A program made the position numbers and the translations under genes. From Mesoterricola sediminis (GTDB lineage Bacteria; Acidobacteriota; Holophagae; Holophagales; Holophagaceae), in the NCBI RefSeq assembly GCF_030295425.1, contig NZ_AP027081.1:3641001-3705000 (forward strand): a stretch of 64,000 bases of DNA, in the 5' to 3' direction. Below are positions 57,794-64,000 of this stretch, one piece after another. The notes under the pieces are model-generated. The model was not told where the DNA came from and ran no database searches. It saw nothing but the letters and a program-made list of their open reading frames with translations. Positions within the stretch are counted from its first letter, which is position 1. Each line of letters starts with the position of its first letter.

Positions 57794-59212
57794 ATGTCAC
57801 GCTCGATCCTTCGGCTCCTCATCCCCTCCCTGACGGCGGTGCTCAGCGCCGCGGTGCCCGGCCAGCGGTGGCTGGACCACTTCAATCAGGACCTGTTGCC
57901 GTACTGGAACGTTCCGGCGGCCTGGGGCACGCCCCGGGGGGACTTCCCCACCTTCCGCTGCAATGACGGTTCGCTGTTCAGCGCGGCCTCCCCCTGCCCC
58001 GAGCTGGGCGACGCGCCGGGCTGGATCAAGGCGAACCTCGGCATCGAGTTCACGCGGATGAAGTCGCGCCAGACCTACCTCTACGGGGTGGCCTACCACC
58101 TCACCGGGGACCCCGCCATGCTGGCCCTGGCCCGCGACGGCGTGCGCTTCATCCGGGAGCGCGCCCTGGAGAAGGAGACCGGCAGCGCCGTGTCCTGGTG
58201 GGAGGAAGGCCGGCCCGGACCCGCCGTCCTGGAGCGCACGAGCCAGGACCTGGCCTACGCCCAGCTGGGGCTCGCGATGTACTGGTACCTCACCCGCGAC
58301 CCGGAGGTGCTGGAGGACATCCTCCGCCTCAAGGCGCACATCTTCGAGCGGTACTGGAGCGCGGAATGGGGCATGCTCCGATGGGCCGCGGCCGGCCCCG
58401 CCGAGGAGACCTCCCGGCAGGAGCTGGTCGCCCAGCTGGACCAGGTCAACGCCTACATGCTCCTGCTGGCGCCGCTCCTGCCCGAGCCCCACCGGAAGGC
58501 GTGGATCGCCGACCTGGCGAAGCTGGCCCACGTGATGGTGGACAAGTACTTCGAACCCGGGCGGCACCTCTTCTGGGGCACGCTGCACGAGCCCCGGCGC
58601 CTGGGCTCGCGGCACACGGACTTCGGGCACACCGCCAAGGCGCTGTGGATGATCGGGCGCATCGGGCTCCTGGCCGGCGACAAGGACCTCCAGGCCTTCG
58701 CGCGGCGGGAGTCGGAACAGGTCCTCCGCATGGCGAAGCTGCCCGACGGGACCTGGGGCTCGCGCCTGCGCCGCGACGGCGAGGTGGAGACGTCGAAGGA
58801 ATGGTGGATCTACGCGGAGCTGGACCAGCTGGCCGAGACCCTGGCCCTGGCGGACCGGTCCTGGGCCGGTCCCCTGGACGCGACCGCCGCCTTCTGGCTG
58901 GAGAAGATGGTGGATCACCGCGGCCACGAGGTGTGGGGCTGGGTCGGTCCGAAGGGCGAGGCCCCGGAAGGGGCCCCCAAGATCCACATGTGGAAGAACG
59001 GCTACCACAGCGCCGAGCACGCCCTGGTGGGCTACCTCACCTCCAGCTTCCTGGAGGGGAAGGCCTCGCGGGTGTTCTTCGCGCTGCCGGGAGGACGCGG
59101 CGAGGCCAGGCCCTACATCTTCGAAGGCAGGGCCGTCTCGCGGCGCACCTCCGCCCTGCCCGGGTTCCCCGGCCTGGCGAAGGTGGAGGCTTCCTTCAAG
59201 GCGATCCGGTAG
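57794..59212 (+). CDS. AGE-family (alpha/alpha)6-barrel protein, exported
   Basis: 472 residues. The N-terminus SRSILRLLIPSLTAVLSAAVPG looks like a signal peptide. The body has the alternating helices of the N-acylglucosamine 2-epimerase / cellobiose 2-epimerase fold, with the conserved segments SRQTYLYGVAYHLTGD, GFGHTAKALWM-like SRHTDFGHTAKALWMIGRIG, ETSKEWWIYAELDQL and WKNGYHSAEHALVGYLT that carry the barrel histidines. These proteins epimerise or isomerise sugars; an exported member could process oligosaccharides. The exact reaction cannot be read. A dispersed repeat end (59221) lies directly behind the stop. Confidence 0.75.
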   Translation: MSRSILRLLIPSLTAVLSAAVPGQRWLDHFNQDLLPYWNVPAAWGTPRGDFPTFRCNDGSLFSAASPCPELGDAPGWIKANLGIEFTRMKSRQTYLYGVAYHLTGDPAMLALARDGVRFIRERALEKETGSAVSWWEEGRPGPAVLERTSQDLAYAQLGLAMYWYLTRDPEVLEDILRLKAHIFERYWSAEWGMLRWAAAGPAEETSRQELVAQLDQVNAYMLLLAPLLPEPHRKAWIADLAKLAHVMVDKYFEPGRHLFWGTLHEPRRLGSRHTDFGHTAKALWMIGRIGLLAGDKDLQAFARRESEQVLRMAKLPDGTWGSRLRRDGEVETSKEWWIYAELDQLAETLALADRSWAGPLDATAAFWLEKMVDHRGHEVWGWVGPKGEAPEGAPKIHMWKNGYHSAEHALVGYLTSSFLEGKASRVFFALPGGRGEARPYIFEGRAVSRRTSALPGFPGLAKVEASFKAIR

Positions 59213-59220
59213 CGAGTGCC

Positions 59221-59248
59221 GCGTCCGCCAAGTCTCCTGAAGGATCCG
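59221..59248. repeat. Third copy of the 28-bp dispersed repeat end
   Basis: Begins GCGTCCGCCAAGTCTCCTGA and matches the left end of the 15481-15674 element at about 24 of 28 positions. It lies 8 bases behind the AGE-fold gene stop and 17 bases before the MCP gene stop, again between convergent genes. GCGTCC and GGACGC in it can form a small hairpin. Confidence 0.7.
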
Positions 59249-59265
59249 GACGCAATGGGCGCGGA

Positions 59266-60834
59266 CTAGGTCCGGAACTGCTTGGCCAGGGCGGTGAGGC
59301 CTGCGGCGGTGAGGGCGAGGCCGTCGGAGCTGCGGCTGATGTTCTCCACCGTGCTGCTGAGCTGGACGCTGGCGCTTGCGTTCTCGGTGGCCTTCTGGGC
59401 GGTGAGGTCGACCTGCTTGGCGACCTCGGCGCTGGCGATGGACTGCTCTTCGGCGGCGGAGCTGATCTCCAGGGCCATGGAGGTGACCTGGCCGATGTGT
59501 TCGCGGATGTCGCCCAGGGACTGGACCGCCTCCTGGACGGTGTCCTTGCCGCGGGTGACGGCCTCGTTGCTGACCTCGATGAGCCCGGCGATCTCGCGGG
59601 CGCTCTGGGCGCTGCGCTCGGCCAGCTTGCGGACCTCCTCGGCCACGACGGCGAAGCCCTTGCCGGAGGCGCCGGCCTTGGCGGCCTCGATGGCGGCGTT
59701 GAGGCTGAGCAGGTTGGTCTGGCGCGCGATCTCCTGGATCACCCGCACGGCGTGGACGACCTTGGCGGCCGAATCCTCCACCTGGCCCATGGCGGCGATG
59801 GCGGCCTCGCCCGAACGATCGCCTGCCTCGGCGGCCTCCACGGCCTGCTGGGCCTGGCGCTGACTGGCCTTGACGTTGCCGGCCACCTCGACGATGGAGG
59901 CGGACAGCTCGGTCATGGCCGAGGCCATGCGCTCCACGGCCTCCCGCTCCTCCTCGGAGTTGCGGGCCACTTCCCGGCTGGTGGCGGCGATCTGGTGGGT
60001 GGCGGCGGCGAAGTGCTCGGCTGTCTCGGCGACGCGGACGCCATCGAAGCGGATGCGGTTGACCATGCCCTTGAGGTTGGACTGCATGACGCGCAGGGTG
60101 GCCAGGAGGCTCGTGGTGTCGCCGGGCGCGGTGTCGACTTCGACCCGCATGTCGCCGGCGGCGATGGCGCGCACGAGGCGGATGGCCTCGCCGGGATCGC
60201 CGCCCAGCTGGCCCTTGAGGCCCTTCATGAGCAGGACGCCGATGATTCCCGAGACCGCGACGCCGGCGATGCCCGCGCCCCAGGCCCAGGCGCCGCCCTG
60301 GGCGGCGATGGCCGCGACGGCGGCGACGAGGGCGGTCTTGATGCCGAGCCCGGCCCAGAAGCGGGTCTGGGTGGGGATGCCGGCGAAGGGGATCCAGGGG
60401 TGGATGGCGGTCTCGGCCAGGGTCTTGCCCTTGTTCGCGAGGGCGTAGACGCGCTGGGCCTCGCGGATCTGGGCGAGGCTGGGCTTGGAGCGGATGGAGA
60501 CGTAGCCGGCGACCTGGCCCCGCTCCATCACCGGCGTGACGTTGGCGTCGACCCAGTAGAAATCGCCGTTCTTGCAGCGGTTCTTCACGAGGCCGAACCA
60601 GGGCTTGCCCGCCTTCACGGTCGCCCAGAGATCGGCGAAGGCCGCCGCGGGCATCTCCGGGTGGCGCACCAGGTTGTGGGGCTGCCCGATCAATTCGGCT
60701 TCGGTGAAGCCGCTGATACGGATGAACTCATCATTCACGTAGGTGATCCGCCCCTGGGGATCCGTCATGGAGACGATGAACGCACCCTCCCGGAGTTGGT
60801 GCTCGACCTGCGTAATGGGCTGGTTATTCCGCAT
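59266..60834 (-). CDS. PAS-containing methyl-accepting chemotaxis protein (Aer-like)
   Basis: 522 residues from the ATG giving MRNNQPITQ, preceded by GAGGAA. An Aer-type PAS domain at about 10-115 ([22 protein letters not shown], then [13 protein letters not shown]) usually holds FAD and senses redox or oxygen. Two adjacent membrane helices follow at about 160-215, a HAMP-like stretch, and the cytoplasmic signalling hairpin ([20 protein letters not shown], then [15 protein letters not shown]). It would feed CheA through CheW in energy taxis. No che genes are in the window. Confidence 0.93.
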   Translation of the reverse strand: MRNNQPITQVEHQLREGAFIVSMTDPQGRITYVNDEFIRISGFTEAELIGQPHNLVRHPEMPAAAFADLWATVKAGKPWFGLVKNRCKNGDFYWVDANVTPVMERGQVAGYVSIRSKPSLAQIREAQRVYALANKGKTLAETAIHPWIPFAGIPTQTRFWAGLGIKTALVAAVAAIAAQGGAWAWGAGIAGVAVSGIIGVLLMKGLKGQLGGDPGEAIRLVRAIAAGDMRVEVDTAPGDTTSLLATLRVMQSNLKGMVNRIRFDGVRVAETAEHFAAATHQIAATSREVARNSEEEREAVERMASAMTELSASIVEVAGNVKASQRQAQQAVEAAEAGDRSGEAAIAAMGQVEDSAAKVVHAVRVIQEIARQTNLLSLNAAIEAAKAGASGKGFAVVAEEVRKLAERSAQSAREIAGLIEVSNEAVTRGKDTVQEAVQSLGDIREHIGQVTSMALEISSAAEEQSIASAEVAKQVDLTAQKATENASASVQLSSTVENISRSSDGLALTAAGLTALAKQFRT

Positions 60835-60878
60835 GCGTTCCTCGGGGGACGGCTGGCTTGGACGCCATGTTCCTATTA

Positions 60879-62201
60879 TCAATTATTTCCTGATCCTGGG
60901 GGATCAACCTTGTCACCTTTATGTAACTGACAGGCTTCAAAGTAGCTACCCAGGACCTGGCTGACGGCGAAGGGGGGAATCGCTCGGCCGGACGCCTCCA
61001 GGTGCCCGTCCAGGACGGCTTCGAGGGCCTGGGGCAGGTGGTGGCTGAGCAGCTGGAGGGGGAGCGGCCCTTCCGTGAGTTCGAAGAGGGCCTCCACCTC
61101 CCGCTCCACGGCGGGGTCGGTCCAGTAGTACCGGGAACGGTCGAAATAGCTGAAGAGGCGCGCGTAGGCCTGCTCCCGGGGGGTGCCCCGGTGATGGTCC
61201 TTCCAGCGGGCGGGATCCCGGCGCATGGCCTGGTCCAGCACCTCCCGCACCTGGACGGGGCCGGGCTCGCCCTCCAGGCGGGTCATGTCCCGCACCAGAT
61301 CCTCCAGGGCGAAGACGGCCTCCCGCCAGGCGTAGGTGAGCCAGGGGCCCACCTGGAGGATGCCGAAGCCGTCCTCGACCATCTCCCGCAGGGAGGCCGG
61401 GCTCTGGTAGTCCGTGAAGGGGACCTCGAAGAGCCAGGGGCCGCCCCGGAAGGCCCGCGCCAGCGGCAGGGAGCGGCGGGGGTTGTAGCGGTGGATGGCC
61501 GATTCCGTGAAGTCGGCGCCGCACCTGACGCGGAAGGCCACGACGCGCTCCCAGGCGCCGGCGATGCCTTCGGCCTCGAAGGCCTCGCGGTGCAGGTCGG
61601 CGGTCCGGAAGACGGTCTCCGGATCCGTGATGGGGGCCTGCTGTCCGGGGAGGAGGGCCGGCGCGGGCATCTCCGCGTCCAGGACGTAGACCGGGGCCGC
61701 GCCCGCCAGGGGGGCCGCCGCGTAGGCCTCCTCCGCGGCCCGGCAGAGCTGCGCGGCGCGGCGCGCGGCCACGGCGGGGCCGAAGTCGGGCCCGTCGCCG
61801 TTGCAGGGATGGCCGGTGTCCATGTGGAGCTTGCGGAAGCCCGCCGTCACGAAGGCCCGCGCCGTCTGCGCCGCCTTCTCCATGGCCTGCGCGGGGCCGT
61901 CGTGGCGGAAGGCCCCGGGGCCGAGGTGATCGACCCCGAGGATCAGGGCGCCTAGATCCAGGTCGGCCTGGACGGCCAGGGTGTGGAGCCGCTCGCGGTG
62001 TTCGGCCGGGGTCCGGCCCAGGTAGCCGCCCAGGTGGTTCACCTGACTGCAGGTGCAGGCGAGGATGAGGGGGGCGTCCCAGTCCCGGGCCACCCGGACG
62101 GCGGCGGCCAGGACCCCGGGATGCGTGGTCCGCACCGACGGAAGGCCCCGGTTCGTGCCGAGGCGGCGCTGGTCCAGCAAGGTGATTAGACGGTCGGGCA
62201 A
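60879..62201 (-). CDS. Tagatose-bisphosphate aldolase non-catalytic subunit type protein (GatZ/KbaZ family)
   Basis: 440 residues from a TTG with AGGAGGG 8 bases upstream (the in-frame ATG at 62249 lacks a ribosome binding site). Family segments: GIPSV-like [53 protein letters not shown] and [13 protein letters not shown], then [10 protein letters not shown] and LKVGP-like [18 protein letters not shown]. In enterobacteria GatZ/KbaZ stabilises the class II tagatose-1,6-bisphosphate aldolase GatY/KbaY. No GatY gene is adjacent, so this may be a stand-alone sugar-phosphate aldolase or isomerase-like protein. Confidence 0.85.
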   Translation of the reverse strand: MPDRLITLLDQRRLGTNRGLPSVRTTHPGVLAAAVRVARDWDAPLILACTCSQVNHLGGYLGRTPAEHRERLHTLAVQADLDLGALILGVDHLGPGAFRHDGPAQAMEKAAQTARAFVTAGFRKLHMDTGHPCNGDGPDFGPAVAARRAAQLCRAAEEAYAAAPLAGAAPVYVLDAEMPAPALLPGQQAPITDPETVFRTADLHREAFEAEGIAGAWERVVAFRVRCGADFTESAIHRYNPRRSLPLARAFRGGPWLFEVPFTDYQSPASLREMVEDGFGILQVGPWLTYAWREAVFALEDLVRDMTRLEGEPGPVQVREVLDQAMRRDPARWKDHHRGTPREQAYARLFSYFDRSRYYWTDPAVEREVEALFELTEGPLPLQLLSHHLPQALEAVLDGHLEASGRAIPPFAVSQVLGSYFEACQLHKGDKVDPPGSGNN

Positions 62202-62301
62202 GGGCTGGCCCTCCTGAGGGAAGGGACGTGCAACCGAATGATTGTTCATTCTAGCGTCACAACCTTTTTTTCATATCCTCCAGATGTTTTATAGTTCAAC
62301 C

Positions 62302-62874
62302 ATGTCTCCCTCCCAGACCTCCTCCGCCGACCCGGCCAAGGTCCGCCGTGTGCGCGGCACGGGCATCCCCCTGATGGTGGCCGCCGCCCGAGCGGCAGCG
62401 GGCGAAGCGGCCTGGCTCGAGCGCATCCAGGTCTTTTCACCGGAGGTCCAGGCCTTCCTGGAGGAGCCGGTCGGCCTCGACACCTGGGTGGACGCGGACC
62501 TGGTCGCCGAATGCCTGGCCCATCTGGCGGGCGTGGTGACCCTGGGCTCCATCCCCTCCGCCCTGGGCGCCGAAACCATGCGCCTCCGCCATCCGGAGGC
62601 CTTCCAGGATCCCGACGCCCTGATCGGCTTCCTGCCCAGGATCTGGGCGCATTCGGTGGAGGGCGGCCGGCTCGACGCGCACCGCACGGGCCCCGCCTCC
62701 GCGGAGGTGGAGGTGTGGGCGGACTGGGCGGTCCCCCTCTTCTTCGACACCCACCTCCCCGGGTGGCTGGGCCACGCGTTCCGCCTGGCCGGGGCCCCAG
62801 GGGCCGCAGTCGAGGCCTGCGCCGAGCCCCCCTGCCGCCACCGCTACCGCCTGACGTGGCCGGAGACACTATAA
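62302..62874 (+). CDS. Uncharacterised protein (possible DUF2378/V4R-like fold)
   Basis: 190 residues from the ATG giving MSPSQTSSADPAK; an ATG at 62284 is also possible. The C-terminal half (RIWAHSVEGGRLDAHRTGPA, then WLGHAFRLAGAPGAAVEACA and HRYRLTW) has the rhythm of heme-NO-binding/V4R-like and Myxococcus DUF2378 proteins, which are small-molecule sensors, but the resemblance is weak. The gene is divergent from the gatZ-type gene and 100 bases before the GGDEF-EAL gene. No function is assigned. Confidence 0.65.
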   Translation: MSPSQTSSADPAKVRRVRGTGIPLMVAAARAAAGEAAWLERIQVFSPEVQAFLEEPVGLDTWVDADLVAECLAHLAGVVTLGSIPSALGAETMRLRHPEAFQDPDALIGFLPRIWAHSVEGGRLDAHRTGPASAEVEVWADWAVPLFFDTHLPGWLGHAFRLAGAPGAAVEACAEPPCRHRYRLTWPETL

Positions 62875-62974
62875 TTTCCCAATTAATTTCTATCGCCTTG
62901 AGCGGCCGGGCCGGAGAAACTGGTCCCGGCCCCCAACGCCTTGATCCCGAGCAGGCACCCCAGGAGTCGCATCC

Positions 62975-64000
62975 GTGGCCTCTCCCCATCCCGAACCGGA
63001 ACCCCGTGACATGCTACTGAAGGACTCCGACGCCCTCGAGCTGGTGGAGCAGCTGGCCCAGGCCCGCAAGGAGGTCGCCCAGCTCAAGTCCCAGCTGGAA
63101 AGCCTGCGCGACCAGGACCCCCTGACGGGCCTGCCCAACCGCATCCGCCTCGCGGACCGCACGGGGCAGGCCATCCTCATGGCCCACCGCCAGGGCAACA
63201 TGGTGGCGGTGCTGTTCGTGGAGCTGGACCGGTTCAAGAGCGTCACCCAGACCCTCGGCTTCGCGGACGCGGACGACCTCTGCATGCAGCTCACCCGCAG
63301 GATCTCCGTGCTGCTCCGCCCCGGCGACACGCTGGCGCGGGTGGGCACGGACCAGTTCGCGGTCCTCCTGCCCGAGGTGCGTGATCCCCTCGAGCCCCTC
63401 AAGATCGCGCAGGGCATCCTCGACGCCCTCGCCATCCCCTACCGGGTCTCCCAGCGGGAGGTCCGGCTCACGGCGAGCATCGGCATCAGCCTCTCCCCCC
63501 AGGACGGCGACAACGCGGCGACCCTCCAGAAGGAGGCGGAGAACGCGTGCAACCGCGCCAAGAACGGCGGCGGCAACGCCATCCAGTGCACGACCCTCAC
63601 GCTCTCCGAGGCGGCCTTCGAGCGCCAGCAGATGGACGCGGCCCTGGGCGAGGCCCTCGCGAAGAACGAGATGCGGCTCTTCTACCAGCCGCAGTTCAAC
63701 ATGGAGGGCCACATCATCGGCATGGAGGCCCTCCTCCGCTGGCAGCACCCGGTGCTGGGCTCGGTGCCTCCCTCCAAGTTCGTGCCCCTGGCCGAGGAGA
63801 ACCTGCTCATCCACGCCCTGGGCGAATGGGCCCTGGCCACCGCGTGCCGGCAGGCCGCGGTCTGGCAGGCCCTCAGCCCCCGCCCCATCAAGCTGGCCGT
63901 CAACGTGAGCCCTGTGCAGCTCGCCCATCCCCGCCTGGTGGACCAGGTGGCGCGGGTGCTGCGCGAATCCAAGCTCAGCCCGTCCTGCCTGGAGCTGGAG
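62975..64000 (+). CDS. GGDEF-EAL protein with degenerate GGDEF (3' partial)
   Basis: 342 codons are visible from a GTG preceded by AGGAG; the gene runs off the window. After a short coiled coil, a diguanylate-cyclase-like domain starts at DPLTGLPNR (about 48), but its signature reads GTDQF (124-128) instead of GGDEF, so cyclase activity is unlikely. An EAL domain follows: LFYQPQFNMEG, EALLRWQHP (251-259) and NVSPVQL, with the metal-binding glutamate present, so it is probably a c-di-GMP phosphodiesterase, perhaps activated by GTP binding to the GGDEF-like domain. It lacks a transmembrane segment. Confidence 0.92.
   Translation, partial: MASPHPEPEPRDMLLKDSDALELVEQLAQARKEVAQLKSQLESLRDQDPLTGLPNRIRLADRTGQAILMAHRQGNMVAVLFVELDRFKSVTQTLGFADADDLCMQLTRRISVLLRPGDTLARVGTDQFAVLLPEVRDPLEPLKIAQGILDALAIPYRVSQREVRLTASIGISLSPQDGDNAATLQKEAENACNRAKNGGGNAIQCTTLTLSEAAFERQQMDAALGEALAKNEMRLFYQPQFNMEGHIIGMEALLRWQHPVLGSVPPSKFVPLAEENLLIHALGEWALATACRQAAVWQALSPRPIKLAVNVSPVQLAHPRLVDQVARVLRESKLSPSCLELE

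Noticed and set aside
1-64000. CRISPR array
   Set aside because: No series of regularly spaced identical repeats is seen; the CARF-like domain here belongs to a sigma54 activator, not to a CRISPR locus.

Overview
The window is GC-rich chromosomal DNA (third codon positions mostly G or C) from a Gram-negative bacterium. A TolC/EmrA/EmrB efflux operon, a porin, an MglA/MglB polarity pair, a PilZ protein, HD-GYP and GGDEF-EAL proteins and a gallate-type UbiD/UbiX decarboxylase operon together suggest an environmental Acidobacteriota of the Holophagae type (Geothrix/Holophaga/Mesoterricola-like). No rRNA or other marker is present, so this placement is an inference from gene style.

Left core (1-27.6 kb). 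An HD-GYP response regulator (cut by the window edge), a ThrE-type exporter, a CCG-domain Fe-S protein and an AraC-MGMT repair protein are followed by an autoregulated tetR-tolC-emrA-emrB efflux operon with a 28-bp operator palindrome. Then come ilvA behind a 23-codon Ile-bearing leader peptide and attenuator hairpin, a PilZ protein, an RsbQ-like hydrolase with a PAS histidine kinase, a MutT protein, thiM-thiE, an IPT/TIG protein and a marR-eamA pair with a 32-bp palindrome over the marR start codon. A lysR-ubiD-DUF554-ubiX operon, a divergent porin, a membrane histidine kinase, a PD40 beta-propeller lipoprotein and an RDD protein complete this part.

Mobile and defence island (about 27.6-52.6 kb). 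Base composition changes several times. An IS5-type transposase gene and a complete IS21-family element (exact ends, 5-bp target duplication) lie against the 3' end of a broken tyrosine integrase. Next come a very AT-rich SF2 helicase with a nuclease-like tail, a small membrane protein, a 48-bp inverted repeat and an EVE-McrB/McrC type IV restriction pair. Last is a six-gene minus-strand operon: RtcR-like (CARF) sigma54 activator, hsdR, hsdM, hsdS, a 1376-residue fusion (N6-methylase-like + HsdS-like + HEPN-type motif + Ig-like + STAND-like ATPase) and a second P-loop ATPase. A -24/-12-like sigma54 promoter lies in the 37-bp gap between the activator gene and hsdR. The likely logic is that a nucleotide- or RNA-end-sensing activator switches on a type I restriction module with two NTPase partners. 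This is the strongest candidate for an undescribed system. An AlpA/excisionase-like HTH gene and tRNA-Ser(GGA) close the island.

Right core (52.6-64 kb). mglB-mglA are followed by tRNA-Asn, whose 3' end and terminator are duplicated about 170 bp downstream, as an integration scar would be. Then come a PD-(D/E)xK-like hypothetical, a DUF5117-type zinc protease, an AGE-fold enzyme, a PAS chemoreceptor, a GatZ/KbaZ-type protein, an unrecognised protein and a GGDEF-EAL protein with a broken GGDEF site that runs off the end. Two families of dispersed hairpin repeats sit directly behind stop codons in the core: 10.2/23.3 kb, and 15.5/15.65/59.2 kb.
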